Positions 1-7,059 of a stretch of 9,179 nucleotides of DNA are shown piece after piece. Every line of letters starts with the position of its first letter. Positions within the stretch are counted from its first letter, which is position 1. The position numbers and the translations under genes were made by a program. The notes below the pieces were generated by a model. That model ran no database searches and was not told the DNA's origin. It saw nothing but the letters and a program-made list of their open reading frames with translations. Location of the stretch: assembly GCA_013329495.1 (NCBI GenBank), contig DUKC01000205.1:1-9179 (forward strand), read 5' to 3'. This DNA is from Thermoplasmata archaeon. Its GTDB lineage: Archaea > Thermoplasmatota > E2 > UBA9212.

Positions 1-1
1 T

Positions 2-889
2 ATAGCCACAGCGACATCAATAATGATCCTCCTAGAGAAAGGAGAGATTAGGCTGGATGACAGAGTGACTCTTTTTATACCGGAATTTGGCAAAAGAGGA
101 AAAGAAGATGTCACCTTAAGGCATCTTTTGACTCACACATCTGGCTTGCCTTCAGGGAAACCTTTATTTGAAGAATATTCAACGTATAAAGATATAGTCT
201 TGGAAGTGTGCAATATTCCGCTTGAGAATGCTCCAGGAACAAAGTATGTCTACAGCGACCTGGGCTACATCATTTTGGGAGAGATAGTGAGAAGAGTCGG
301 TGGAAAGTCTCTGGATAAATTTGCTATGGAAAACATATTTCAGCCTCTTGGAATGGAGGACACAATGTTCAACCCTCCAGAAAAACTCAGACCCGAATGT
401 GCTGCAACCGAATATTGCAAGTGGAGGAAGAGAATTGTGGTGGGAGAAGTCCACGATGAAAACGCTTACGCCATGGGAGGCATAAGTGGTCATGCGGGAC
501 TGTTTTCAACTGCGAAGGATCTTGCAATTTTTGGACAAATGATGCTGAATAGAGGGGAGTACAACGGAGCTAGAGTACTGAACCCATCAACAGTAGAGAG
601 CATGACGAAAAATCAGATCTCCGACATAGGGGGAGATGAGGGACTCGGCTGGTTTACAAAGTCCAAGGAGTTTTCGTCTGGAGGGGACCTCATTTCAGAG
701 AACTCATACGGCCACACAGGATTTACCGGCACTTCAATATGGATAGATCCCGATGAAGAGCTTATCATAATTTTGCTTACAAACAGAGTGCATCCTACAC
801 GAGAGAACAAGGAGCACATTAGATTAAGGCCCCTATTTGCGAATGCCGTTGTAGGTGCAATCATGGGGAGTTCGGAGAAAGACAATTAA
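2..889 (+). CDS. AmiE-like serine hydrolase of the beta-lactamase/PBP fold, 5' end cut by window edge
   Basis: The reading frame is open to the left edge, so the gene is partial. The first visible Met (base 23) is internal, because the preceding residues IATATSI continue the helix that normally follows the catalytic Ser-x-x-Lys, which lies just outside the window. Numbered from that Met, visible family marks are LTHTSGLP (36-43), YSD (77-79, the second catalytic motif), a HDENA...GGISGHAGLFSTA block (144-163) and HTG (231-233, the KTG-like third motif). The HDENA/GHAGLFS block is typical of the COG1680 hydrolases encoded next to DUF1343/NamZ. Bacillus subtilis AmiE (YbbE), which cuts the MurNAc-L-Ala bond, belongs to this group. 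By context I infer removal of stem peptides from MurNAc outside the cell; an esterase or D-peptidase is the alternative. Family certain, substrate inferred. Confidence 0.85.
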   Translation: MATATSIMILLEKGEIRLDDRVTLFIPEFGKRGKEDVTLRHLLTHTSGLPSGKPLFEEYSTYKDIVLEVCNIPLENAPGTKYVYSDLGYIILGEIVRRVGGKSLDKFAMENIFQPLGMEDTMFNPPEKLRPECAATEYCKWRKRIVVGEVHDENAYAMGGISGHAGLFSTAKDLAIFGQMMLNRGEYNGARVLNPSTVESMTKNQISDIGGDEGLGWFTKSKEFSSGGDLISENSYGHTGFTGTSIWIDPDEELIIILLTNRVHPTRENKEHIRLRPLFANAVVGAIMGSSEKDN

Positions 890-903
890 AATCAAAAAAC
901 TAG

Positions 904-936
904 TTTAGGGTTTATATTTAGCTTGTATAACCTAAA
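904..936. other. Imperfect inverted repeat between the first two genes
   Basis: The arms TTTAGGGTTTATA (904-916) and TATAACCTAAA (926-936) pair except for two bulged bases, around a 9-base loop. It begins 15 bases after the stop of the hydrolase gene and ends about 35 bases before the next gene's TATA-like box. It could be a 3'-end hairpin or a regulator-binding site; the AT-rich stem makes the structure weak. Confidence 0.3.
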
Positions 937-971
937 TTATGAGGACGGATAAAGATCGAAAACCACTGGAT

Positions 972-984
972 TAATTATATATAT
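972..984 (+). promoter_or_regulatory. Archaeal-type TATA box for the amidase gene
   Basis: TAATTATATATAT is centred about 29 bases before the ATG at 1008, the spacing expected for a nearly leaderless archaeal transcript. No Shine-Dalgarno sequence precedes the ATG. The box therefore favours ATG 1008 over the in-frame TTG at 999. Confidence 0.6.
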
Positions 985-1007
985 CTCCGAATAGAATATT
1001 GACATAT

Positions 1008-2465
1008 ATGACAAAAAAGTCTCAGAGCATAGCTAAATTGCTTTCGCTTCTGATAATTTTTGTTGTTCCTCTTTTTTTTGGGCTTATTCAAGCGGCGGAG
1101 CTCCCCTTGGATGCCCTAAATGTAGCTGGCGCCGACTGGGAAGAGAGGGTAGGTGCTGCAACATCAAGCTTTGCGACGGTGCAGTCGTTGACTTTGGCAG
1201 GAAAAACAATCGTTCTTGATCCAGGACACGGAGGTTCTGATCCCGGAGCGGTCGGATGCGACGGACCGGGATACCCTGACGAGAAGGACCTCACGCTTGA
1301 TGTTGTCTTGCGTCTGAGAAACTTGCTCACTAGCGGTGGCGCCAGAGTGATACTCACAAGAGGAAGTGACGTGGATGTTTCTCTTCAGCAACGGTGCAAC
1401 ATCGCAAACAGCGCAAATGCGGACATTTTTGTCAGCGTACACATGAACTCCCTGGACAATGCAAATGTTAGGGGCACCGAGACCTTCTATTATGCAAACA
1501 CCCCATACGACTTCAGCAAGGAAGGGAAAAGGCTTGCGGATAGTGTGCAAAGCAAAATTGTTTCAAAATTGGGAACGAATGACAGAGGGATAAAGGGGGA
1601 TTATCCCTATTTTGGTTATCATCTATATGTGCTTGCAAACACAAGAATACCAGCGATTTTAACGGAGGTTTGCTTCATTTCCAATTACCAAGATTTCTTA
1701 ATGATTTCCAAGCTGGAGGGGAGAGCTCAGTGTGCATCTGCTGTATATGAGGGAATATGTGATTATTTCGGCTCAGCTTCAACTACTCGGGTATCAAACT
1801 ATCAAAAGAGTGGTGAAAGCAGGGATTACTTGAGTTTGAGTTCAGCATATTCTCTCACTGATTATCAAAAACAACAGGCAATGCTGGGCATGGTGAGTGT
1901 CCATTGCGGCTCACTGCCTAGGGAAGTCGTTCTTGCGGTTACTCGGCAGGAAGGTGGAGAGGGTGCTTTCCACGTGGAGGGCTGGAAATACAATCCTTTT
2001 TACAGGATGGGAGATGCTCCGTGGGCCCAGCCAGCCAATGGCGACGGAGTGATGCAGGTCACTGAGGCGAGCGGCTATCATGAGAGAAGCGGCCCGTATA
2101 CCCACAGCCAACTAGGTTATGATCATGCAATAGAGGACGGCTGCGGCTATCTCCTTGAAAATTATGGGTCATACGGAACAATAGTGCAGACGGTGCTCCA
2201 TTACAACAGCGGACCGAACACGCTGTACATATACTTGGGACAATCGAGAGGCGATCCGGAGTATCTAGCACACGTTTCCACGCGATTGAACAACTTCGTG
2301 CCAGCGACATACGGATTGAGTAATCCTGCGGTTGTTAATGCGTTGAATAGAGGACAGAACATTCTTGATAGGTATTTAAACACTCTTCAGAGAGGACGCC
2401 CTCTCGAATACTACAGGCCATACCAAGCACAGCTCGATGCGGAACTTCATAATGTGGGCGTATAG
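1008..2465 (+). CDS. Secreted N-acetylmuramoyl-L-alanine amidase (Amidase_3) fused to a lysozyme/SLT-like domain
   Basis: The 485-residue product cuts peptidoglycan. Residues 1-30 form a signal peptide or membrane anchor (hydrophobic LLSLLIIFVVPLFFGLIQA). Residues about 67-255 are an Amidase_3 zinc hydrolase domain: LDPGHGG with His74, the EKDLTLD helix with Glu92, SVHMN with His145, and LTEVCFISN with Glu220, giving all the usual zinc and catalytic residues. After a linker, residues about 295-405 look like a goose-lysozyme/SLT transglycosylase domain: LPREVVLAVTRQEGG with candidate catalytic Glu315, GDGVMQVT (346-353) matching the GxMQI block, and VLHYNSGP (396-403) matching AYNxGP. One protein could thus cut both the peptide cross-link attachment and the glycan chain. 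Start chosen from the TATA box; the longer TTG form at 999 adds three residues. The amidase call is strong, the second domain moderately so. Confidence 0.9.
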   Translation: MTKKSQSIAKLLSLLIIFVVPLFFGLIQAAELPLDALNVAGADWEERVGAATSSFATVQSLTLAGKTIVLDPGHGGSDPGAVGCDGPGYPDEKDLTLDVVLRLRNLLTSGGARVILTRGSDVDVSLQQRCNIANSANADIFVSVHMNSLDNANVRGTETFYYANTPYDFSKEGKRLADSVQSKIVSKLGTNDRGIKGDYPYFGYHLYVLANTRIPAILTEVCFISNYQDFLMISKLEGRAQCASAVYEGICDYFGSASTTRVSNYQKSGESRDYLSLSSAYSLTDYQKQQAMLGMVSVHCGSLPREVVLAVTRQEGGEGAFHVEGWKYNPFYRMGDAPWAQPANGDGVMQVTEASGYHERSGPYTHSQLGYDHAIEDGCGYLLENYGSYGTIVQTVLHYNSGPNTLYIYLGQSRGDPEYLAHVSTRLNNFVPATYGLSNPAVVNALNRGQNILDRYLNTLQRGRPLEYYRPYQAQLDAELHNVGV

Positions 2466-2494
2466 GTCGTTGTGGTGTGAGGATAGATTGATAG

Positions 2495-2503
2495 GTTTAA
2501 GTA
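2495..2503 (+). promoter_or_regulatory. TATA-like box for namZ
   Basis: GTTTAAGTA is centred 27 bases before the ATG at 2526, which would give a leaderless transcript. It lies in the 60-base gap after the amidase gene, so namZ may have its own promoter even though it is co-directional. Confidence 0.5.
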
Positions 2504-2525
2504 TCAAGAATTAATAAAAAGGTAT

Positions 2526-3821
2526 ATGAAAGGATATGCCCTTGCTCTTCTTATAATGCTGTTCTTGGGTTGTATCGGTGCACAACAAACAAAACAGGAA
2601 AACCAGGTGAAGCCAGGACTAGAAGTTTTTCTAGAAAAACACTTGGAGATGGTGAAAGGAAAGAAAGTCGGGCTGGTGACAAACCCGACTGGCATCAGCA
2701 GCGATCTTGAGAGCAGCATGGAACTTTTTTTTAATAATCCAAACATTGAACTCGTGGCTTTGTATGGTCCTGAGCATGGGGTGAGAGGGAACACACAAGC
2801 TGGGGAGCATGTACCGTTCTACATTGACGAAAAGTATGGTATTCCCGTCTTCAGTCTCTATGGAGGGACGATGAAACCCCATCCAGAGATGTTCAAGAGC
2901 ATCGATGAGTATATGCGTTCCTTCGATACTGAGCAAGATGGAAAAGTTCTTGAAGAAAACATGGTTGAAGGTGTTGATATGCTTATTTTTGATATGCAGG
3001 AGGTGGGAACAAGGATTTACACCTACATAGCAACGATGGCGTACTGCATGCAAACCTGTGCCGAGTGCGGCATCGAGTTTATTGTTTTAGACAGGCCCAA
3101 TCCTATAAATGGTGTCGATGTGGAAGGTCCACTGGTGGAATACCCGAAATACAGCTCTTTTGTCGGCCTTTATCCAATACCTGTAAGACATGGCATGACG
3201 ATTGGAGAGCTGGCAGATCTCTTTAACCGGGAGTTCTTGGACAGAAAGGCAGACCTCACCGTGATACCCATAGAAGGTTGGAAAAGAGAGATGTGGTATG
3301 ACGAAACTGCCCTCCCGTGGGTCATGCCTTCTCCGAACATGCCGACTCTTGGCACAGCAATGGTTTATCCAGGTCAGGTCTTCTTTGAAGGAACAAACGT
3401 GGCAGAGGGAAGAGGAACAACAAGACCCTTTGAGATTATCGGTGCCCCATGGATAGATGGCTACGAGCTGGCGAAAGCCCTCAACAATCTCAAGCTTCCC
3501 GGCGTGAGCTTTGCGGAGGTTTGGTTTACCCCGACATTCTCGAAGCATCAAGGGGAGCAATGTGGGGGAGTTCAGCTGCACATCAAAGACAGAAACGCCT
3601 ACAGGCCGTTTGAAACCGCGCTGCACATCATCAGAACAATAATGGGAATGTACCCTAATGATTTCAGGTTCGAGACCGAATATTTCGATAAGATTATGGG
3701 GAGCCCAGACATAAGGAGAGCTTTGGAAAAAGGGGTTCAAGTAGACAGGATAGTTCAGAGCTATCAAAAAGAATTAGAGAGTTTTATGAGGGTGAGAGAG
3801 AACTATCTTCTCTATGACTAG
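2526..3821 (+). CDS. namZ: Exo-beta-N-acetylmuramidase NamZ (DUF1343, GH171)
   Basis: This 431-residue enzyme belongs to the family founded by B. subtilis NamZ (YbbC), which releases terminal MurNAc from the non-reducing end of peptidoglycan fragments. Near full-length family motifs are visible: GLVTNPTG (49-56), LYGPEHG (79-85, conserved Glu83), FDMQEVGTRIYTYIATM (155-171), LDRPNP (188-193), IPVRHGMTIGEL (218-229), MPSPNMPT (267-274) and FEGTNVAEGRGTTRPFE (287-303). The N-terminus is hydrophobic and ends in LFLGC (Cys16), a near-lipobox, so the enzyme is probably secreted and lipid-anchored. It follows two other wall-degrading enzymes on the same strand and converges on nagA with a 7-base gap. 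The presence of NamZ implies MurNAc as a real substrate, since archaeal pseudomurein lacks it. The family call is very secure; lipid anchoring is inferred. Confidence 0.95.
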   Translation: MKGYALALLIMLFLGCIGAQQTKQENQVKPGLEVFLEKHLEMVKGKKVGLVTNPTGISSDLESSMELFFNNPNIELVALYGPEHGVRGNTQAGEHVPFYIDEKYGIPVFSLYGGTMKPHPEMFKSIDEYMRSFDTEQDGKVLEENMVEGVDMLIFDMQEVGTRIYTYIATMAYCMQTCAECGIEFIVLDRPNPINGVDVEGPLVEYPKYSSFVGLYPIPVRHGMTIGELADLFNREFLDRKADLTVIPIEGWKREMWYDETALPWVMPSPNMPTLGTAMVYPGQVFFEGTNVAEGRGTTRPFEIIGAPWIDGYELAKALNNLKLPGVSFAEVWFTPTFSKHQGEQCGGVQLHIKDRNAYRPFETALHIIRTIMGMYPNDFRFETEYFDKIMGSPDIRRALEKGVQVDRIVQSYQKELESFMRVRENYLLYD

Positions 3822-3828
3822 AACGATC

Positions 3829-4974
3829 TTAGAAAGAGGATTGGCTCTCGGAATCTTGCAGGTCTACCATTTTTCCGCCGACATAAACTCTCTCAACCTC
3901 CATATTTTTGTTGAGAAGAACTAGATCGGCATCGCTTCCGACCGTTATGCTACCTTTTCTGTCTTCAATGCCCAACAATGTCGCAGGATTGACAGTGGCC
4001 ATCCTAACAGCATCTTTGAGATCTATGCCAATCTTTACGAGATTCTTTATTCCTTGATCCAAAAACAGAGTGCTCCCCGCCAGTGTTCCATCCTCCTGCC
4101 TGCAGGCACCCTTCTTGACAATAACTCTTCCTAGACTCAGACCATACTCTCCATCTGGAAGGCCCGCCGCTTCTGTACCATCTGTCACAGGTATGACTCT
4201 TTCTGTTCCCTTGACTTTAATCAAAATTTTTAGAACAGAGGGATGGAGATGTATGAGGTCAGGTATTGCCTCGCAATACACTCCCCCACTCTCTAGAACT
4301 GCTCCCACAATTCCAGGGTCTCTGTGGTGAAAAGCCCTCATTGCATTGAAGGTGTGCGTGGAGAGCTTTGCACCCAAAACAATAGCTTTCTTTGCTGTAT
4401 CATAGTCCGCGTTGCTGTGTCCGAGAGAGACGATTATCTTTCTTTTTACAAGCTCCTTTATTATATCCATGTTCTCTTCAGGAGCCAAGGTTACGACCTT
4501 GACAATATTGCCTACGTTTATTTCCTTTAACTCTTCAATGCTCGCTTTCCTGATGTGTTCCTTGGATTGAGAACCAGGCTGATCTTTGCTAATCCAGGGT
4601 CCTTCAAGATTTAATCCCAAAATCTGACTAATGCATTCTTTGCCTCTATTCAGTTCAAGGATTTTCTGTGCGATCGGCTTCAAATCCTCAACTGGTGACG
4701 TAAGAGTTGTTGGCAGGAAGGACGTGACTCCGTGGCTGGCAAGAACTGAAGACATCTCAGAAATTTCGCCTTTCATGACGCTATAACCTTTGCACCCATG
4801 CACATGCATGTCAATGAGACCTGGTACGAGAGTAGAGTTGGGAAAATTAACGCGTCTTTTGTTTTTTTCCTCCCATATTCCAGTTATCATACCTTTCTCA
4901 ACTTCAATTACACCGTTCTTGAGACAGGCGTAGGGAGTTACTATCTTTCCAGCCGATAAAGAAAAGGATTCCAT
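3829..4974 (-). CDS. nagA: N-acetylglucosamine-6-phosphate deacetylase
   Basis: The 381-residue protein removes acetate from GlcNAc-6-P to give GlcN-6-P in the cytoplasm. It shows the amidohydrolase pattern of NagA: PGLIDMHVHG with His57 and His59, LNLEGPW with metal ligand Glu124, SLGHSNADY with His186, STHTFNAM with His207, PVTDGTEAAG with catalytic Asp265, and AGSTLFLDQG (299-308). The C-terminal ATVNPATLLGI and KGSITVGSDADLVLL segments rebuild the small beta domain typical of this superfamily. Length is normal for the family. It would act on the product of MurQ, encoded 2 kb away, as well as on imported GlcNAc after phosphorylation. The last residues (DSESQSSF) are an unremarkable tail. 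No signal peptide. Confidence 0.95.
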   Translation of the reverse strand: MESFSLSAGKIVTPYACLKNGVIEVEKGMITGIWEEKNKRRVNFPNSTLVPGLIDMHVHGCKGYSVMKGEISEMSSVLASHGVTSFLPTTLTSPVEDLKPIAQKILELNRGKECISQILGLNLEGPWISKDQPGSQSKEHIRKASIEELKEINVGNIVKVVTLAPEENMDIIKELVKRKIIVSLGHSNADYDTAKKAIVLGAKLSTHTFNAMRAFHHRDPGIVGAVLESGGVYCEAIPDLIHLHPSVLKILIKVKGTERVIPVTDGTEAAGLPDGEYGLSLGRVIVKKGACRQEDGTLAGSTLFLDQGIKNLVKIGIDLKDAVRMATVNPATLLGIEDRKGSITVGSDADLVLLNKNMEVERVYVGGKMVDLQDSESQSSF

Positions 4975-5003
4975 TTTTGCCTCTCTTTTTAAATGCTTAG
5001 AGA

Positions 5004-5015
5004 ACTTATAAAATT
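5004..5015 (-). promoter_or_regulatory. TATA-like box for nagA
   Basis: On the minus strand this reads TAATTTTATAAG, centred about 35 bases before the nagA ATG, giving a leader of roughly 9 bases. A closer TTTAAA (4988-4993) is only about 17 bases upstream and is less well placed. A weak GAGG precedes the ATG. Confidence 0.4.
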
Positions 5016-5134
5016 AAGCCAGAAAGTTGGGAGAAAGGTTTCGCCTTTACTTCAAGTCAAATGCAAAGAGAGTTGCAAAGGAAATTCGGAGCGATGGCCT
5101 GCAGAATTTCATATTCGTTTTCTGATTGAAATAG

Positions 5135-5200
5135 TTAACTCCTCAATAAAGCGTAGGTTCGGGAGCTTTTTGCTTTCAAAGCGCACCTAAAAGGAGTTAA
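5135..5200 (-). other. Nested inverted repeat downstream of the uracil-DNA glycosylase gene
   Basis: Perfect 9-base arms TTAACTCCT (5135-5143) and AGGAGTTAA (5192-5200) enclose further matched pairs, TAGGT (5154-5158) with ACCTA (5185-5189) and GCTTT (5165-5169) with AAAGC (5178-5182). The set nests into one long interrupted stem-loop. It begins 8 bases after the glycosylase stop codon on the minus strand, within the 233-base gap before nagA. It could fold at the mRNA 3' end, act as a processing or termination structure, or be a small element relic. Nothing else is recognised in this gap apart from the nagA promoter. Confidence 0.45.
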
Positions 5201-5207
5201 GATGTTA

Positions 5208-5963
5208 TCACTTTAATTTTTTATCTAAACTTCCGTCAGGGAGCATCCGATCTTGATGAGGTTCTCCTTTTCCTTCTAATTGATATCTTATGCAACTTTC
5301 CCAGTCCCCTTTGCAGTAAAGCTCAATCCATTTTTCATCTAATTTTCCTTCCTCATAAAACCTCTTTAACGGACACGCTAGATACCACTTGCAATCGACT
5401 AGTAGTGTCTTTAACTTCCTGTAATTCTTGACCATTTTCTTTTCGATTCCTTCATTGAAAATGAGAGCGGTGGGATGTCTCAACGGATACACTTTTCGCC
5501 CGTTTGCCCAGAGGAGCCTTCCATAAAGCCTTGAAAACTCTCTCTTAGATTTGGGAAGCGGAATGTTATATTTCTTTATAATATATCGTGTAGAATAATA
5601 TCCCAAGGGAACTATTACGTCAGGATTAACCAATTCAATTTCCTTATTTAGATATTGACTGCAACTCTGAATCTCATCTTCCTTGGGCTTTCTGTACTTT
5701 GGGAGCATGCACTTGATAAGGTTAGTCATGTAGATCTCGCTTCGATCTACGTTTGCTTCTTTCAACAACCCGTCTAATTTTTTCCCAGAAGGCCCGATAA
5801 ACATCCTCCCTTCTCTATCTTCGTTTTCGCCTGGGGCCTGAGCTATCAACATCAATTTCGAATTTGCATTGCCCTCACCTCGAAGAGCATTCATTCTTGT
5901 CTCGCTCAACCTGCATTTAAAACATGCTCTAATTTTCTCGTTGAGTTCTTCAAGGCTCTTCAT
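5208..5963 (-). CDS. Family-4-like 4Fe-4S uracil-DNA glycosylase with an extra C-terminal four-cysteine domain
   Basis: The 251-residue protein probably removes uracil from DNA to start base excision repair. Residues 1-190 are the family 4 fold: CFKC (Cys14, Cys17) with Cys85 and Cys101 as iron-sulfur ligands, motif I AQAPGENED (41-49), REGRMFIGPSGKKLD (50-64), MTNLIKC (79-85) with the conserved Asn81, and motif II LRHPTALIF with His163. Motif I usually reads GExPG, so the Glu is Gln here. Residues about 190-251 form an added module with Cys191, Cys197, Cys217 and Cys224 (C-x5-C-x19-C-x6-C) and the phrases CPLKRFYEEGKLDEKWIELY and MLPDGS. I recall similar modules in archaeal proteins; a second metal or Fe-S site is an inference. 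It has no evident link to cell-wall sugar use. Confidence 0.88.
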   Translation of the reverse strand: MKSLEELNEKIRACFKCRLSETRMNALRGEGNANSKLMLIAQAPGENEDREGRMFIGPSGKKLDGLLKEANVDRSEIYMTNLIKCMLPKYRKPKEDEIQSCSQYLNKEIELVNPDVIVPLGYYSTRYIIKKYNIPLPKSKREFSRLYGRLLWANGRKVYPLRHPTALIFNEGIEKKMVKNYRKLKTLLVDCKWYLACPLKRFYEEGKLDEKWIELYCKGDWESCIRYQLEGKGEPHQDRMLPDGSLDKKLK

Positions 5964-5987
5964 TCTTCACACCAGATGCACCAGAAT

Positions 5988-6003
5988 TATGAATAATTAA
6001 ATA
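5988..6003 (-). promoter_or_regulatory. TATA-like region for the uracil-DNA glycosylase gene
   Basis: On the minus strand this AT-rich run reads TTATTTAATTATTCAT, centred about 33 bases before the ATG at 5963. It sits in the 149-base divergent gap shared with the kinase promoter. Confidence 0.45.
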
Positions 6004-6082
6004 ACTCAAAACTGGCTATTTAACCTCTTGGTAGAGAGTACATTTCAAAAATACAAAACGGGCAAATACGCATAGAATAACT

Positions 6083-6090
6083 ATTTGTAT
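6083..6090 (+). promoter_or_regulatory. TATA-like box for the kinase gene
   Basis: ATTTGTAT is centred about 26 bases before GTG 6113 and 35 bases before the in-frame ATG at 6122. Either start is compatible with a leaderless or short-leader transcript; the box alone favours GTG. Confidence 0.35.
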
Positions 6091-6112
6091 CTAGAAGCGG
6101 ATTAACTCGTGT

Positions 6113-7057
6113 GTGATTGACATGCATATTGTCCTAGGAATAGACGGTGGCGGGACAAGCACCACCTGTCTGATCGCAGATGAAAAAGGAAATGTGCTCG
6201 GCAGAGGTGTGGGAGGTCCTTCTAACTTTCATGTGGTGGGCATCGATAATGCAAAAAAAGCGATATTGGAATCTGTTGAAGATGCAAAAAAGAATGGGGA
6301 GGTGACCGCAAACAAGTTTGACGTGGCTTGCCTCGGAATGGCGGGAGGAGATAGGCCGAAAGACAGAGAGATCATCAAAAAAGGTGTAGAAAGTTTGGGG
6401 GTTGCAGAAAAAATAATTGTTGAGAGCGATGTCTTGATAGCGTTTCTAAGTGCAATCCCAAAAGGTTACGGTATTGTTGTTATATCTGGAACGGGATCAA
6501 TTGCCTATGGAATAAACAGAAGAGGGGAGAAAAGGAGAGCAGGCGGGTGGGGATACAAGCTTGGAGATGAAGGGAGTGGCTACTACATAGGTAGGAGGGC
6601 AATCACTTCAATCCTTAGAGAGCGTGATGGAAGGAGTAAGAGTACTCGGTTAACATTTCGCTTGAAGGAGTATTTTGGGATAGAAAAAATTGAGGAGATC
6701 CTGAATATTGTATACGAACAGGGTTTAAAAACCAAAGAAATTGCAGCTTTAGCTCCTATTGTGATGAAAGAAGCAGAGAGTGGAGACGAGGTTTCCAGAG
6801 GAATAGTAGTGGATGCTGCCAAAGAACTGGCATTGTTAGCTAAGGCTGTATCGAAGGGACTAGGAATGCAGCACGGGAGTTTTGAAATTGCTTTATTAGG
6901 CAGTGTTTTTAAAGCAGGACCTGTAATTCTTGATCCCCTCAAAAAAGAAATCAGAAATTGCATACCAAATGCAAGAATGACTCTGCCTTCAATCGAACCA
7001 GTTCAGGGAGCAGTAAAAATCGCATTGAAAAATCTTGAAATGCCAAATAAAAAATAG
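6113..7057 (+). CDS. BadF/BadG/BcrA/BcrD-type amino-sugar kinase (MurK/NagK-like)
   Basis: The 314-residue protein is an ASKHA-fold kinase like N-acetylglucosamine kinase and Clostridium MurK, which phosphorylates both MurNAc and GlcNAc at O6. Visible motifs are phosphate-1 GIDGGGTST (9-17), GMAGGDRP (75-82), ESDVLIAF (104-111) with the likely catalytic base Asp106, phosphate-2 ISGTGSIAYG (124-133), and the GGWGYKLGDEGSGYYIG block (144-160) characteristic of these sugar kinases. It lacks the cysteines of the radical-type activators (BcrA/HgdC), which argues for a sugar kinase. It ends 2 bases from the convergent murQ gene, whose enzyme would use MurNAc-6-P. This kinase would make up for the absence of a phosphotransferase system. 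The start may instead be ATG 6122 (three residues shorter). Kinase family is secure; MurNAc versus GlcNAc preference cannot be read from sequence. Confidence 0.88.
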   Translation: MIDMHIVLGIDGGGTSTTCLIADEKGNVLGRGVGGPSNFHVVGIDNAKKAILESVEDAKKNGEVTANKFDVACLGMAGGDRPKDREIIKKGVESLGVAEKIIVESDVLIAFLSAIPKGYGIVVISGTGSIAYGINRRGEKRRAGGWGYKLGDEGSGYYIGRRAITSILRERDGRSKSTRLTFRLKEYFGIEKIEEILNIVYEQGLKTKEIAALAPIVMKEAESGDEVSRGIVVDAAKELALLAKAVSKGLGMQHGSFEIALLGSVFKAGPVILDPLKKEIRNCIPNARMTLPSIEPVQGAVKIALKNLEMPNKK

Positions 7058-7059
7058 TT

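Noticed and set aside
999..1007. TTG start for the amidase gene
   Set aside because: The ATG at 1008 is better placed relative to the TATA box, and TTG adds only three residues before the signal peptide. The choice is not certain.
3087..3767. Long minus-strand frame (226 codons) inside namZ
   Set aside because: The plus-strand NamZ frame has continuous family motifs across the same bases; the antisense frame shows no domain and is a shadow.
4993..5190. Open frame of 65 codons on the plus strand in the nagA/glycosylase gap
   Set aside because: It starts inside the nagA promoter, overlaps the long inverted repeat, has no recognisable motif and its composition looks like translated non-coding sequence.
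5041..5200. Possible tRNA suggested by GGTTCGGGAGC near 5156
   Set aside because: No matching acceptor, D-arm or anticodon arm could be built around it; the pairing is better explained by the nested inverted repeat.
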